64,000 nt of DNA. It comes from Ciceribacter ferrooxidans. Lineage in GTDB: Bacteria; Pseudomonadota; Alphaproteobacteria; Rhizobiales; Rhizobiaceae. Where the stretch lies: NCBI RefSeq assembly GCF_004137355.1, contig NZ_SDVB01000253.1, positions 434,001 to 498,000 on the forward strand, written 5' to 3'. A program made the translations under genes and the position numbers. Under the pieces are notes generated by a model that ran no database searches, was not told the DNA's origin, and worked only from the letters and a program-made list of their open reading frames with translations. Position 1 is the stretch's first letter. Each line of letters opens with the position of its first letter. Of this stretch, positions 23,107 to 32,317 are shown piece by piece.

Positions 23107-24425
23107 GCCACCCGCGCCGGCAGGCGAGCAAGTAGCAGGAGGCCGCGCAAGGCCAGGAACAGGTTGAGCGACAGCCAGAGGCCGTGATTGCCGAAAAGCG
23201 GCACGAAGAGCGCCAGCGACAGGCCGTAGCCGGTGAACGCGAGCAGCATCATGTTGCGCATCTCGCGGGACCATGTCGCGCCGATATAGACGCCGTCCAT
23301 CTGGAACGCCAGCGCGCCGGTGAGTGCGGTGACCGCCGCCCAGGGCAGATAGTCCGCGGCAATCGCCCGGACGTCGGCGGCCGTCGTCATGAAGTCGATG
23401 ATGGCGCTGCCGAAGACCAGGAAGAACAGGCAGGAGACCAGCGCGAGCCCCAATGACCAGAGTGCGGTGAGCCTGATTGCCCGGTCGAAGCCTTCGCGGA
23501 AGCGGGCGCCGACCGCTCGTCCGACAATCTGCTCGGCGGCATTCGCCATGCCGTCGAGATAGAAGCTTGCGATCATGAAGAAATTCATCAGCACCGCGTT
23601 CGCCGCCAGAATGCCGGCGCCGAAGCCGGTGCCGATGCGTGTCATCAGCGTGAAGGCGGCAAGCAGCGTGAAGGTGCGGATCATGAGGTCGCGGTTGATC
23701 GCCAGGAGTGCCGAAAGCTTGGCGCGACTGAATATCTCGGCGACCGTCGGTCCGTCCTTTCGGTCGAAGCGCGGGATGATGAGTGCGAGCCCGACAACGG
23801 CTGCCGTCGCTTCCCCGATGAGCGTGCCCCAGGCGACGCCGGCCACACCCCAACCGAGAACGAGACCAAGATAGATCGAGAGGACGATGTTGGTGCCGTT
23901 GAGGATCGTCTGCAACAGCAGCCCGGTCGCTCCGCGGCCGAGCCCCAGCACAAAACCTAGGATGGTGTAATTGGTGAGTGTCAGCGGCCCGGCGAGGATT
24001 CGGATCGAGAAATAGGTTGCCGTTGCCACGGCCGTCGTGCCCTCCGGGCCCATCATCCGCAAGCCGACGGAAAGCAGCCACGGTGAGGCGGCGAGAATGA
24101 TGAGCCCGAGCCCGACGGAGAGTACGAGCGCCCGCCAGAATATGGCCTGCTGCTCGTGTTTGTCGCCGCGGCCGAGAGCCTGCGCCACCAGGGCGGTCGT
24201 CGAGGCGCGCAGGAAGCTGACGCTCGAAAAGATGAGGTCGAAGAGAACGGCGCCGATCGCAAGACCCGCGAGCGCCGCCGCATCGCCGGTCCGCCCGACC
24301 ACTGCGGTGTCGGTGAGGCCGAGCAGCGGGGTCGTCAGAAAGCCGAGCGTCATCGGTACGGCGATCGAAAGCACCATCCTGTGGGTGACGTCAAAGCTGT
24401 CTCTTGCTCTGGTCCCGACGTCCAC
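23082..24425 (-). CDS. MATE family efflux transporter (DinF-like)
   Basis: A 447-residue membrane protein with about 12 helices. It starts with HRMVLSIAVPMTLGFLTTPLLGLTDTAVVGRTGDAAALAGLAIG, the usual MATE/DinF opening, and repeats a related pattern in the second half (NFFMIASFYLDGMANAAEQIVGRAVGAR). It probably exports drugs or organic cations against H+ or Na+. I choose GTG 24425, which has GGAG nine bases upstream; an ATG at 24488 would overlap the upstream gene. It converges with pyrD. Confidence 0.85.
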   Translation of the reverse strand: MDVGTRARDSFDVTHRMVLSIAVPMTLGFLTTPLLGLTDTAVVGRTGDAAALAGLAIGAVLFDLIFSSVSFLRASTTALVAQALGRGDKHEQQAIFWRALVLSVGLGLIILAASPWLLSVGLRMMGPEGTTAVATATYFSIRILAGPLTLTNYTILGFVLGLGRGATGLLLQTILNGTNIVLSIYLGLVLGWGVAGVAWGTLIGEATAAVVGLALIIPRFDRKDGPTVAEIFSRAKLSALLAINRDLMIRTFTLLAAFTLMTRIGTGFGAGILAANAVLMNFFMIASFYLDGMANAAEQIVGRAVGARFREGFDRAIRLTALWSLGLALVSCLFFLVFGSAIIDFMTTAADVRAIAADYLPWAAVTALTGALAFQMDGVYIGATWSREMRNMMLLAFTGYGLSLALFVPLFGNHGLWLSLNLFLALRGLLLLARLPARVAQSFTDSH

Positions 24426-24463
24426 GCGCCCGTCTCCAGCTGGATTGCCAGGGCGGGAATCGC

Positions 24464-24970
24464 CTAGCTCGCGAGCACCATTGCCCAATAGGGACGGTTT
24501 GCGGAAGAGGGATTATGCGCTACGGCAACGCCGAGACCGCGATAGGCGCCGAGCATGTTGTGCAGGTGCTTTTCGGATCGTATCCAGGCATCGACCGCGT
24601 CCGCCACCTGCGACTGACCTGCGGCGATGTTTTCGGAGGCCGGCAGCGGTACGCCCATCGACTTCATCCGGAGAAGAAAGTCGTCACCTCTCCCGATCAG
24701 ATGTGACATCTCACCGGCCCGCGCCATCCGCTGCGCCTGCGAAAGCGCGGCAGCCTCGGCGATCTTGCTGTATTCGAGGGTGGGGAGCCCCTTGCTGTTC
24801 CGAAGGGTGTTGACGAGCGGCAGCGCGCCGTTCGTCTCGGCACGCGCCGTGTCGTCGCCGGACGGCACGATGTCCGTCGTCTTGCAGGCGGTGAGGCCAC
24901 CCGCCAGGCCGATGCCTGTCAGCATGAGGAAGCGTCGCCGCGGCAGGTATCGAAGCACGGTCACGGGCAT
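24464..24970 (-). CDS. CAP-domain lipoprotein (SCP/PR1-like)
   Basis: A 168-residue protein. A twin-Arg-like start (PRRRFLML) is followed by a lipobox GGLTACK with Cys29, so it is probably a lipoprotein. The rest is a short CAP/SCP domain: LVNTLRNSKGLPTLEYSKIAEAAALSQAQRMA, MSHLIGRGDDFLLRMKSMG, SENIAAG, then the closing W-x-MVLAS. The His and Glu of the usual CAP cavity are present (MSH, SEN). Role in the envelope unknown. Confidence 0.78.
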   Translation of the reverse strand: MPVTVLRYLPRRRFLMLTGIGLAGGLTACKTTDIVPSGDDTARAETNGALPLVNTLRNSKGLPTLEYSKIAEAAALSQAQRMARAGEMSHLIGRGDDFLLRMKSMGVPLPASENIAAGQSQVADAVDAWIRSEKHLHNMLGAYRGLGVAVAHNPSSANRPYWAMVLAS

Positions 24971-24971
24971 G

Positions 24972-25238
24972 TCAGCGTCGGTAGCTCATTAGTCTCAGGA
25001 CGATGAAGACGGGAATGACGATGGTCGCGCCGAGAAGCAGGTAATCGCCCACCCGGCCGAGCGCGGCAAAGCCGCGGTACCAGAGTTCGAGGATGAAATG
25101 CCGGACGCCTTCCAGGATGTCGATCGGGTAGATGCCGAACACCGTCATGACGAAGCCAACAATCAGCGACACGACCAGAAGCTTGACCACAGTGCGGCCC
25201 GGCGTATCCCCGAGAAATCTGTTCACCCCATCCGACAT
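24972..25238 (-). CDS. Small membrane protein, DUF6460 type
   Basis: An 88-residue protein with two hydrophobic helices (TVVKLLVVSLIVGFVMTVFGI and DYLLLGATIVIPVFIVLRLM) around a short amphipathic part. The form VNRFLGDTPGRTVVKLLVVSLIVG is, as I remember, typical of DUF6460 in rhizobia. ATG 25238 has GGAGACCGGAC before it. It ends one base before the CAP lipoprotein starts, so both probably form one transcript. No function known. Confidence 0.7.
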   Translation of the reverse strand: MSDGVNRFLGDTPGRTVVKLLVVSLIVGFVMTVFGIYPIDILEGVRHFILELWYRGFAALGRVGDYLLLGATIVIPVFIVLRLMSYRR

Positions 25239-25385
25239 GTCCGGTCTCCTGTTTTCCACCACATAAGCAGACGTCTGCCGGCCTGCAAGCACCTCACCCG
25301 CCCGCTCTTGCGGGTGTCGCGCAAATAGCTCTTGTGTTTTTTCCCGCTTTCGGTCAAGACCGCGCGCCTTTCCAGGAAAGCCGCC

Positions 25386-26327
25386 ATGCAACAGATCCAG
25401 TTCTCGTCCGGTAACCTCACTGCCGATCGTCGCGCCGACTACGCGAAGATGCTGAGCGAGGGTGGCGACCCTGCGGCTGCTGCCGAGCTCATGGAACAGG
25501 CGCTTGAGCTTGCACCCGATTGGGCGGCCGGCTGGCTCCGGCTCGCGGAATACAGTGAAAAGGCGGGCAAGATTGAGGCAGCGATCGCAGCATTGCGGCG
25601 TGTCGTCATTCTCGACCCGCAGGACGTGTTCGCCGCCCGGCTGAAACTCGCCGTGCTCGGCGCCGAGCCGATGCCGGAACAGCCGTCGAGCCGTTATGTC
25701 GAGGCCCTTTTCGACGACTATGCCGATCGTTTCGAGACCTCGCTCGTCGAGAAACTCGACTACAGTGTGCCGGGCAAATTGGCCACCCTTATCCGGGAAG
25801 TCGCCGGAGAGCGCCGCTTCCGTCTCGCAATCGACCTCGGCTGCGGCACGGGCCTCTTCGGTGTGGCGATCCGTGACTGCGTCGACAGGCTTGAAGGGTT
25901 CGACCTTTCGGCCAACATGCTCGCGAAGGCATCCGTCAAACAGATATACGATCATCTCGGAGAGGCCGACCTGTCGCTTCCCACCGAACGGTCGGGCCTT
26001 TTCGGATCGGGGCTCGCCGGGGGTCGCGCCGATCTCGTCGCGGCTGCCGACGTGCTGATGTATCTCGGTAGCCTGGACAACGCCTTTGTGCTCGCCGCAG
26101 CTCTTGCTGCACCCGGCGCGCTCTTCGCCTTTTCCGTCGAAGAGGCCGACGCCGGGCAGGGCTTCGAACTCGCGCCTTCCTTGCGCTACCGCCATTCGGA
26201 GGCCTATGTCCGGCAGGCGCTGGCCGATGCCGGCTTCGACACACGGCAGGTCACGCGCTCGGTTATCCGCATGGATTCCGGAAAGCCAGTCCACGGCATC
26301 CTGTTTCTTGCCGAACGGCGCGCCTGA
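25386..26327 (+). CDS. TPR-containing class I SAM methyltransferase
   Basis: A 313-residue soluble protein. Residues about 10-95 form two TPR-like repeats (AAAAELMEQALELAPDWAAGWLRLAEYSEKAGK, then AIAALRRVVILDP). The methyltransferase part starts near 100 with YVEALFDDYADRFETSLVEKLDY and has the SAM motif LAIDLGCGTGLFG and the second motif EGFDLSANML. The acceptor is not known; the protein resembles a rhizobial group with the same fusion. AGGAAAG stands eight bases before the ATG. It runs divergent from the DUF6460 gene. Confidence 0.8.
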   Translation: MQQIQFSSGNLTADRRADYAKMLSEGGDPAAAAELMEQALELAPDWAAGWLRLAEYSEKAGKIEAAIAALRRVVILDPQDVFAARLKLAVLGAEPMPEQPSSRYVEALFDDYADRFETSLVEKLDYSVPGKLATLIREVAGERRFRLAIDLGCGTGLFGVAIRDCVDRLEGFDLSANMLAKASVKQIYDHLGEADLSLPTERSGLFGSGLAGGRADLVAAADVLMYLGSLDNAFVLAAALAAPGALFAFSVEEADAGQGFELAPSLRYRHSEAYVRQALADAGFDTRQVTRSVIRMDSGKPVHGILFLAERRA

Positions 26328-26400
26328 AGGAACGAAAATTGCGAACTCACTGGTAGGTCAGTATTGCTGACATATCGCGCTTGCGAGCCGAAATGATGCG

Positions 26401-26415
26401 GTGCACAATATGCAC
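26401..26415. promoter_or_regulatory. Candidate operator GTGCA-N5-TGCAC upstream of the first YitT-like gene
   Basis: Five-base arms GTGCA and TGCAC flank CAATA, 16 bases before the GGAGG ribosome site (26431-26435). A second short repeat, GTCAG-N5-CTGAC, lies at 26357-26371. Both may be regulator sites. This rests on symmetry and position only. Confidence 0.3.
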
Positions 26416-26443
26416 GTTCTCAGACATTCCGGAGGTCGTGACC

Positions 26444-27082
26444 GTGGCGCAGGTGAGCAGCATGTGGGGCATTTTGAATACCAGCCCGACCCGGCACACG
26501 ATCGCCGAGGATGTCCAGGGCATCGTCACCGGAAGCATGGTGTCGGCACTCGGCCTTTATCTTCTCGCCAAGGTCGGACTTCTCACCGGCGGCATGGCGG
26601 GTGTCGCCTTCCTGCTCCACTACGCAAGCGGCGTCAGCTTCGGGCTGATCTTCTTCCTGCTGAACCTGCCGTTCTACATCCTGTCGCTTCGTCGCGTCGG
26701 GATCGATTTCACGCTGAAGACCTTCGCCGCGATCGCGCTGACCTCGCTGATCGTCGAGTTCGAAGGCCGGCTGATCGGCATCAGCACCATCGATCCTATC
26801 TGGGGTGCCATCCTCGGCGGCCTTCTCCTCGGTTACGGCGTGCTGGCTCTCTACCGCCATCGTGCGAGCCTCGGTGGCATCGGCATCCTCGCGGTTTACC
26901 TGCAGGAACGTTTCGGCGTCCGCGCCGGTCTCGTACAACTCGCCTTCGATCTCACCGTCATGGTCTTCGCTTTCGCGGTCGTCAGCCCGGCGGTGGTAAT
27001 CTGCTCGGTCGTCGGCGCGGTGGTGCTCAATTTGTTTGTCGCCATCAACCACCGCTCCGACCGCTACGTCGTTCTCCGGTGA
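26444..27082 (+). CDS. YitT family membrane protein (copy 1)
   Basis: A 212-residue membrane protein. I start it at GTG 26444, eight bases after GGAGG; the open frame extends to 26381. It has five hydrophobic stretches and typical YitT/DUF161 features: EDVQGIVTGSMVSALGLYLLAKVGLLTGGMAGVAFLLHY and YRHRASLGGIGILAVYLQERFG. It ends LFVAINHRSDRY. Function of the family is not settled (possible small-solute transport). It is the first of two neighbouring paralogs on the same strand. Confidence 0.78.
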   Translation: MAQVSSMWGILNTSPTRHTIAEDVQGIVTGSMVSALGLYLLAKVGLLTGGMAGVAFLLHYASGVSFGLIFFLLNLPFYILSLRRVGIDFTLKTFAAIALTSLIVEFEGRLIGISTIDPIWGAILGGLLLGYGVLALYRHRASLGGIGILAVYLQERFGVRAGLVQLAFDLTVMVFAFAVVSPAVVICSVVGAVVLNLFVAINHRSDRYVVLR

Positions 27083-27175
27083 TTGTGGAGAGCGGAAGTC
27101 CCTTGAGCTTGGCACGAAACCGCATTACCGCGTAAACGACAGACGGGGTCTGGTACGGGTGAGAGGACATCGAGC

Positions 27176-27820
27176 ATGGCGATGAGCGACGTGAGGCCGA
27201 AGCTGCGGGAGATGATGGCATCGTCCGCCGAGCATCACTCCATCATCGAAGATACGCAGGGGCTTGCGGCAGGTGGCATGCTGGTGACGCTCGGCGTTAT
27301 GCTGCTCTCCGGAGCGGGGCTTCTGACGGGCGGCACGGCGGGCGTCGCCTTCCTCCTCCATTATGCGACGGGTTTCAGCTTCGGTGCCGTCTTCTTTGCC
27401 GTCAATCTGCCCTTCTACTATCTGGCGCTGAAGCGCTTCGGGCTGGCCTTCACGCTGAAGACCTTCGCGGCGGTGGCGCTGACTTCGGTGCTCTCCGAGA
27501 CCGTGCCGAGCTACATCGGCTTCTCAAACCTCGATCCGCTGGTGGCGGCTCCCTTCGGAGGCCTTCTCATCGGCGCGGGCCTACTCGCCCTCTTCCGCCA
27601 CCGGGCAAGCCTCGGCGGCTTCGGAATCCTTGCTCTCTATCTGCAGGACCGCTTCGGATGGCGGGCCGGGCTGGTGCAGCTCGCCTTCGACGGCATGGTG
27701 CTGGTGTTCTCCTTCTTTCTCGCCAGCTACTACATCATCTTCTGCTCGGTCGTCGGTGCCGTCGTGCTCAACCTGACGCTTGCGATCAATCACCGCAAGG
27801 ATCGCTACATCGCGATGTGA
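27176..27820 (+). CDS. YitT family membrane protein (copy 2)
   Basis: A 214-residue membrane protein that aligns along its whole length with the previous gene (EDTQGLAAGGMLVTLGVMLL versus EDVQGIVTGSMVSALGLYLL; RHRASLGGFGILALYLQDRFG versus RHRASLGGIGILAVYLQERFG; ending AINHRKDRY). They are thus a tandem duplication that has diverged. GAGGACATCGAGC gives a fair ribosome site before ATG 27176; ATG 27182 is an alternative. Function unknown as for copy 1. Confidence 0.78.
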   Translation: MAMSDVRPKLREMMASSAEHHSIIEDTQGLAAGGMLVTLGVMLLSGAGLLTGGTAGVAFLLHYATGFSFGAVFFAVNLPFYYLALKRFGLAFTLKTFAAVALTSVLSETVPSYIGFSNLDPLVAAPFGGLLIGAGLLALFRHRASLGGFGILALYLQDRFGWRAGLVQLAFDGMVLVFSFFLASYYIIFCSVVGAVVLNLTLAINHRKDRYIAM

Positions 27821-27848
27821 GCGACGACGGCTTCTGGCGTCGGTCAAG

Positions 27849-28310
27849 TCAGGCGGCTTGCGCGGGTTCGTCGATCGGATGCTGTGACCGGAAGCTGACG
27901 CAGAGCCGGTTCCAGACGTTGATCGTGCCGATCGCCGTCGTGATCTTGACGACCTCCTCGTCGGAGAAGTGCTTGCGGATTTCCTCGTAGGAGGTGTTGG
28001 GCACCCCTGTCTGCGCCACGTTGGTCACGGCCTCCGTCCATTCCAGCAACGCCCGCTCGCGGGCGTCATAGAGCGGCGATTCCCGCCAGGCACAGACGAG
28101 ATTGATCCACTGTTCGCTGAAGCCGTCGTGCCGCGCCTCCTTGACGTGCATATCGACGCAGTAGGCACAGCCGTTGATCTGCGACGCGCGGAGCTTCAGG
28201 AGATGGATATGCCGAGGTTCCAGGCCGCAGTTGCGGATGTATTGTTCGAGGGCGAAAACTGCCTTGTAGGATTCGGGCGAGGCTTTGGCGAAATCGAAAC
28301 GTGGCTGCAT
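27849..28310 (-). CDS. AhpD-like carboxymuconolactone decarboxylase family protein
   Basis: A 153-residue helical protein. Start ATG 28310 has AAGGAGAAGCGCA before it. The motif NGCAYCVDMH (Cys48, Cys51, His55) is the redox site of AhpD-type peroxidase-like proteins; upstream is LLKLRASQI, and downstream ARERALLEWTEAVT, all typical of the group. It probably acts in defence against peroxides or electrophiles. The Rrf2 regulator gene lies 44 bases upstream on the same strand and probably controls it. Confidence 0.83.
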   Translation of the reverse strand: MQPRFDFAKASPESYKAVFALEQYIRNCGLEPRHIHLLKLRASQINGCAYCVDMHVKEARHDGFSEQWINLVCAWRESPLYDARERALLEWTEAVTNVAQTGVPNTSYEEIRKHFSDEEVVKITTAIGTINVWNRLCVSFRSQHPIDEPAQAA

Positions 28311-28354
28311 TGCGCTTCTCCTTGGTTGCTTGGAAGGTCCTGAATATCGGTCGT

Positions 28355-28858
28355 TCAACGACCGGTCTGCCGCACGTGGCAGGCGATGAAATCGGTGCCC
28401 CGGCCGGCAATCGCACCGTCCTCGTCCACGGCCTGCACGCCGGCGAGAATGTCGGCGATGCTCGTCTTCGCGAGTTCACCGCGGTAGACGCGCTCGGCGG
28501 CATGCATGGCGCTCGCGATCCCACAGGGAGCCTGGAAATAGCGCACGGGAAGCGGTTTCGGGCCACGCTGGCGGATTTCGGCGCAGCGGAACGCCGGGGC
28601 CGGACCCTCGATCGCCAGAACGATGTTGAGCAAAGAGATGTCCTTCGGCGCGAGCGCCAGCCGGTAGCCGCCCTTTGGCCCCGGCACCGTGGCGAGAATT
28701 CCGGCACCCGAGAGCGCCTGAAGATGTTTCAGAAGGTAGCTGGCCGAAACGCCGTGGTACTCGGCCAGAGCGGCAGCCGAGAGCACCTGACCCTCGGCGA
28801 GCCCCGCCAGCATCGTCACGCAATGGATTGCCTGTTCTATGCCTTCGCTGAGCTTCAT
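28355..28858 (-). CDS. Rrf2 family transcriptional regulator
   Basis: A 167-residue regulator starting at ATG 28858. Residues 1-70 form a winged helix (EGIEQAIHCVTMLAGL, AEYHGVSASYLLKHLQALSGAGIL, GPKGGYRLA). The C-terminal part has FRCAEIRQRG and APCGIASAM; the Cys residues could take a metal, iron-sulphur cluster or signal molecule, as in Rrf2 relatives, but the IscR spacing is not kept. It probably senses redox or NO stress and controls the AhpD-like gene next to it. Confidence 0.83.
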   Translation of the reverse strand: MKLSEGIEQAIHCVTMLAGLAEGQVLSAAALAEYHGVSASYLLKHLQALSGAGILATVPGPKGGYRLALAPKDISLLNIVLAIEGPAPAFRCAEIRQRGPKPLPVRYFQAPCGIASAMHAAERVYRGELAKTSIADILAGVQAVDEDGAIAGRGTDFIACHVRQTGR

Positions 28859-28980
28859 CTTGTAACGTCCTATCGCGGATAAGAAATATCCATGATTCTC
28901 TGCGGCTGTCAATTCGCTGGCTGGCGCCACGGTTTCGATTTTCTTTTCCAATTCCGATCCGGCTTCACTACCTTCTCACC

Positions 28981-31515
28981 GTGAGCGCGACCGATTCCAC
29001 CACGACGGGTTCCTCCGTCTCTCTTCCCGATGCCTTTCACCGCTGGTTCGCGGACAAGGGCTGGCAGCCGCGCGCCCATCAGCTGGAGTTGTTGGCGCGC
29101 GCCGAACGGGGTGAGAGCACGCTGCTGATCGCCCCGACCGGTGCCGGCAAGACACTGGCCGGCTTCCTGCCGTCGCTCACCGATCTTGCGCGAAGGGGCA
29201 GACGCAAGCCCGGCACGGCCTTCACCGGCATCCATACGCTTTATGTCTCGCCTTTGAAGGCGCTTGCCGTCGATATCGAGCGCAACCTGACGAAGCCGGT
29301 TGCCGAGATGGGCCTGCCGATCACGATCGAGAACCGTACCGGCGACACGCCGCAGTCGAAGCGGCAGCGCCAGAAGCTCAATCCGCCGGACATCCTGCTC
29401 ACGACACCGGAACAGGTCGCGTTGCTGATCGCCAACGGCGAGGCGGCGCGCTTCTTCAAGGATCTCCGCTACGTCATTTTCGACGAGCTGCACTCGCTGG
29501 TCACGTCGAAGCGCGGCCACCTACTTTCGCTCGGGCTTGCGAGACTGAGGCGTCTGGCGCCGCGTCTGCAGACTATCGGGCTCTCGGCGACCGTTGCCGA
29601 TCCGCCCGATCTCATGCGCTGGTTGGTGGGCCAAGAGCTGGGAAAGACGTGCGAAGCAGGTCTCGTTACCGTCGAAGGTGGCGCCAGGCCCGATATTTCG
29701 ATCCTGCACACGGAGGACCGAATTCCGTGGTCCGGCCACTCCGCCCGCTACGCGATCCCGGATCTCTACGCGATTTTGAAACGCTTCCGGACGACGCTGG
29801 TCTTCGTCAACACACGCTCGCAGGCCGAGCTTCTCTTTCAAGAACTCTGGACGGTCAACGACGACAACCTGCCGATCGCGCTACATCACGGCTCCCTCGA
29901 CGTCGGGCAGCGCCGCAAGGTCGAGGCGGCAATGGCGGAAAACCGGCTGCGTGCGGTCGTCGCTACCTCGACGCTCGACCTCGGCATCGACTGGGGTGAT
30001 GTCGACCTCGTCGTCCATGTCGGCGCGCCGAAGGGTGCCTCGCGGCTCGCCCAGCGCATCGGCCGCGCCAACCACCGGATGGACGAGCCGAGCCGCGCGA
30101 TCCTGGTGCCCGCCAACCGTTTCGAGGTCATGGAATGCCAGGCGGCTCTCGACGCCAATTACCTCGGCGCGCAAGATACGCCGCCCGTCGGAGAGGGCTC
30201 GCTCGACGTCCTTGCCCAGCACGTGCTCGGCATGGCCTGTGCCGAGCCGTTCGATGCCGACGCGCTCCATGCAGAGGTCACGTCGGCGGCGCCTTATGCT
30301 CGCCTGCCGCGCGAGACCTTCGACCGGATCGTCGATTTCGTGGCCACTGGCGGCTATGCGCTGCGCACCTACGAGCGATACGCCCGGATAAGGTGCAACA
30401 AGGAGGGGCGCTGGCGCGTCTCCAATCCGCAGATCGCCCAGCAATATCGCCTCAATCTCGGAACGATCGTCGAGATGCCGATGCTGAACGTGCGGCTGGT
30501 GAAACGCAGTCATCTCGGCTCCCTCGGTCGTGGCGGGCCGATGCGCGGCGGCACGGCGCTCGGGCAGGTCGAGGAATATTTCCTCGAAAGTCTTTCTCCG
30601 GGCGATACCTTTCTCTTCTCCGGCAAGACCGTCCGCTTCGAGGGCATCCGCGAGAACGAGTGCCTCGTCTCCAACGCGTTTTCGCAGGACCCGAAGATCC
30701 CCGCCTATGCCGGCGGCAAGTTCCCGCTTTCCACCTATCTCGCCGACCAGGTCCGCGCCATGCTCGACGATCCGGCCCGCTGGCGAGCATTACCGGACCA
30801 GGTGCGCGACTGGCTGGAGATCCAGCGCGAGAAATCGGTTCTGCCGAGGCGAGGCGAGCTGCTGATCGAGACCTTTCCGCGTGCCAGCCGTTTCTACATG
30901 GTGGCCTATCCTTTCGAAGGGCGGCTTGCGCATCAGACGCTTGGCATGCTGCTTACCCGACGGTTGGAGCGGATGGGGGCAAAGCCGCTCGGCTTCGTCG
31001 CCACCGACTATTCGCTCGCCGTATGGGGCTTGGAGGATATCGGCGCGATGGTGCAGTCGCAGAGGCTGGCGCTCGGCGAACTCTTCGACGAGGATATGCT
31101 CGGCGACGACCTCGAGGCCTGGCTTGCCGAATCCTGGATGCTGAAGCGCACCTTCCGTACCTGCGCGGTGATCGCGGGGTTGATCGAGAAGCGCCATCCG
31201 GGCAAGGAAAAGACCGGTCGGCAGGTGACGGTTTCGGCCGATCTGATCTACGACGTGCTGCGTACGCATGAGCCGGACCACATTCTCCTGCAGGCGACGA
31301 GGCAGGATGCCGCGGCCGGGCTTTTGGATATTGCCCGCCTCGGCGATATGCTAAAGAGAATCAAGGGCCACATCACCCACCGCCGGCTCGATCACATCTC
31401 GCCGCTCGCCGTGCCCGTGATGCTGGAGATCGGCCGCGAACCAGTGGCAGGCGAGGCCCAGGAACATGTGCTGGCGGAAGCCGCAGACGAATTGATCGCC
31501 GAGGCGATGGCCTAG
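28981..31515 (+). CDS. Lhr-type DEXH helicase, ligase-associated DNA damage response
   Basis: An 844-residue helicase with a GTG start. Walker A is APTGAGKT with Lys57, the DEXH box is DELH at 168-171, SAT motif GLSATVADP, and the motif VI helicase part is RIGRANH. The C-terminal half has the winged-helix and extended Lhr domain (PMLNVRLVKRSHLGSLGRGGPMRGG). This matches the ligase-associated Lhr subgroup, which works with PdeM, an exonuclease and an ATP-dependent ligase in DNA repair. PdeM follows here 46 bases later; the exonuclease and ligase are not next to it. Confidence 0.9.
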   Translation: MSATDSTTTGSSVSLPDAFHRWFADKGWQPRAHQLELLARAERGESTLLIAPTGAGKTLAGFLPSLTDLARRGRRKPGTAFTGIHTLYVSPLKALAVDIERNLTKPVAEMGLPITIENRTGDTPQSKRQRQKLNPPDILLTTPEQVALLIANGEAARFFKDLRYVIFDELHSLVTSKRGHLLSLGLARLRRLAPRLQTIGLSATVADPPDLMRWLVGQELGKTCEAGLVTVEGGARPDISILHTEDRIPWSGHSARYAIPDLYAILKRFRTTLVFVNTRSQAELLFQELWTVNDDNLPIALHHGSLDVGQRRKVEAAMAENRLRAVVATSTLDLGIDWGDVDLVVHVGAPKGASRLAQRIGRANHRMDEPSRAILVPANRFEVMECQAALDANYLGAQDTPPVGEGSLDVLAQHVLGMACAEPFDADALHAEVTSAAPYARLPRETFDRIVDFVATGGYALRTYERYARIRCNKEGRWRVSNPQIAQQYRLNLGTIVEMPMLNVRLVKRSHLGSLGRGGPMRGGTALGQVEEYFLESLSPGDTFLFSGKTVRFEGIRENECLVSNAFSQDPKIPAYAGGKFPLSTYLADQVRAMLDDPARWRALPDQVRDWLEIQREKSVLPRRGELLIETFPRASRFYMVAYPFEGRLAHQTLGMLLTRRLERMGAKPLGFVATDYSLAVWGLEDIGAMVQSQRLALGELFDEDMLGDDLEAWLAESWMLKRTFRTCAVIAGLIEKRHPGKEKTGRQVTVSADLIYDVLRTHEPDHILLQATRQDAAAGLLDIARLGDMLKRIKGHITHRRLDHISPLAVPVMLEIGREPVAGEAQEHVLAEAADELIAEAMA

Positions 31516-31561
31516 GACGGCCGCCATCGAAGGGCAAGGCCCGGAAGGAAAAGACAAGCGG

Positions 31562-32287
31562 ATGAACCGGCTCGCCGCCCTGAGAAGCCCGCTTTCGGGA
31601 AGCGCCGAACTGACGGCCGAATTTTCCGTCGCCGGCGCCGGTGCGATTTGCGATCCCACCGGAGCACTCTATCTTCCGGACCTCGATCTTCTCGTCGTCT
31701 CCGATCTCCATCTCGAAAAGGGCGCCGCCTTCGCCCGTCGCGGGCAACTGCTGCCGCCCTACGATACACTCTCGACGTTGCGGCGACTTGAGACGGTCGT
31801 CACACGTTACAATCCGGCGATTGTCGTCAGTCTCGGTGACAATTTCCATGATCGCGTCGGTTCGGCGCTGATGCCGCCGGACTTCCGCGCGATGATCGCG
31901 GCGATGGCGCGCGGCCGTGAGTGGATCTGGATCAACGGCAACCACGATCCCGACGGCACCGTCGACCTGCCGGGCAGGTGTGCCGACGAGTTGCGCTTCG
32001 GCAATCTGGTCTTTCGCCACGAACCCTCGCTGATCGACGGCAGGGCTGAAATCGCCGGCCATCTGCACCCTTCCGCAACCGTTCGTCGGCGAGAAAAATC
32101 AGTGCGCCGGGCCTGTTTCGCGACCGACGGCGCACGCCTGCTGATGCCGGCCTTCGGCGTCCTGACCGGCGGCCTCGACCTGCGCCACCGTGCCTTTTCC
32201 GGCCTCTTCGACCAGACGGCGCTGATCGCGCATCTTCTCGGACGGGACCGCATATACTCGGTCCGCTACGCCAATCTCATGGGGTGA
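31562..32287 (+). CDS. pdeM: Ligase-associated DNA damage response endonuclease PdeM
   Basis: A 241-residue calcineurin-like phosphoesterase. Metal-binding motifs are VVSDLHLEKG, SLGDNFHD, INGNHD and AGHLHPSA, in the order of this family. It belongs to the PdeM type found in operons with Lhr-type helicases. It probably cuts DNA during repair. CGGAAGGAAAAGAC lies before the ATG. It converges with the ClC gene. Confidence 0.87.
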   Translation: MNRLAALRSPLSGSAELTAEFSVAGAGAICDPTGALYLPDLDLLVVSDLHLEKGAAFARRGQLLPPYDTLSTLRRLETVVTRYNPAIVVSLGDNFHDRVGSALMPPDFRAMIAAMARGREWIWINGNHDPDGTVDLPGRCADELRFGNLVFRHEPSLIDGRAEIAGHLHPSATVRRREKSVRRACFATDGARLLMPAFGVLTGGLDLRHRAFSGLFDQTALIAHLLGRDRIYSVRYANLMG

Positions 32288-32317
32288 TCGCACAACGGTT
32301 TGTGCCGAGGTTTCGGC

